DNA of 6,600 nucleotides. Origin: Frankiaceae bacterium. Lineage in GTDB: Bacteria; Actinomycetota; Actinomycetes; JAVEEB01. Each line of letters starts with the position of its first letter. The first letter of the stretch is position 1. The stretch is taken from positions 1 to 6,600 of the forward strand of contig JAVEEB010000440.1 of the NCBI GenBank assembly GCA_030840665.1, given 5' to 3'. Under the pieces are notes generated by a model. It ran no database searches. It saw only the letters and a program-made list of their open reading frames with translations, and was not told the DNA's origin. A program made the translations under genes and the position numbers. Below, piece after piece: positions 6,585 through 6,600 of the stretch.

Positions 6585-6600
6585 GGGCAACGATCGGCGG

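Overview
The window is a piece of a GC-rich bacterial chromosome, most likely from an actinobacterium (phylum Actinomycetota, probably class Actinomycetes). The grounds are the strong G/C preference at third codon positions, GTG starts, the actinobacterial wording of IF2, YlxP and RbfA (for example the AGEADPYK tail of RbfA), and the gene order infB - ylxP(DUF503) - rbfA - nrnA - truB. The genus cannot be named from the sequence.

Layout. Positions 2-1651 (+) hold the C-terminal 549 residues of translation initiation factor IF2; its N-terminus lies off the left edge. A 206-bp intergenic region follows. It carries a perfect 13-bp hairpin just after infB, then a second, long, nearly continuous hairpin that looks like a 5' leader structure, and then a strong Shine-Dalgarno sequence for ylxP. 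Next comes a tightly packed operon on the + strand: ylxP (1858-2154), rbfA (2151-2597), nrnA (2594-3625) and truB (3622-4518). Each gene starts inside the stop codon of the one before (GTGA, GTGA, ATGA). Together they cover initiation, 30S maturation, turnover of very short RNAs and tRNA U55 pseudouridylation.

After truB, where ribF is commonly found in relatives, the window instead has a different module. A YCII/DGPF-domain protein (4543-4908, only 24 nt after truB) overlaps by 4 nt an RNA polymerase sigma factor of the ECF type with a large C-terminal extension (4905-6113, ECF42-like). Convergent to these on the - strand is a small VOC/glyoxalase-fold protein (6568-6167). The 53 bp between the convergent genes contain a degenerate 15-bp tandem repeat that starts at the sigma-factor stop codon, and a small hairpin.

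Most of the window is ordinary housekeeping DNA. The items worth a second look are the structured leader in front of ylxP, the ECF42/YCII/VOC module placed directly behind truB, the unusually short linker in front of the IF2 G domain, and the 15-bp repeat at the end of the sigma gene. I did not find a clearly undescribed system; ECF42-DGPF pairs are a known arrangement.
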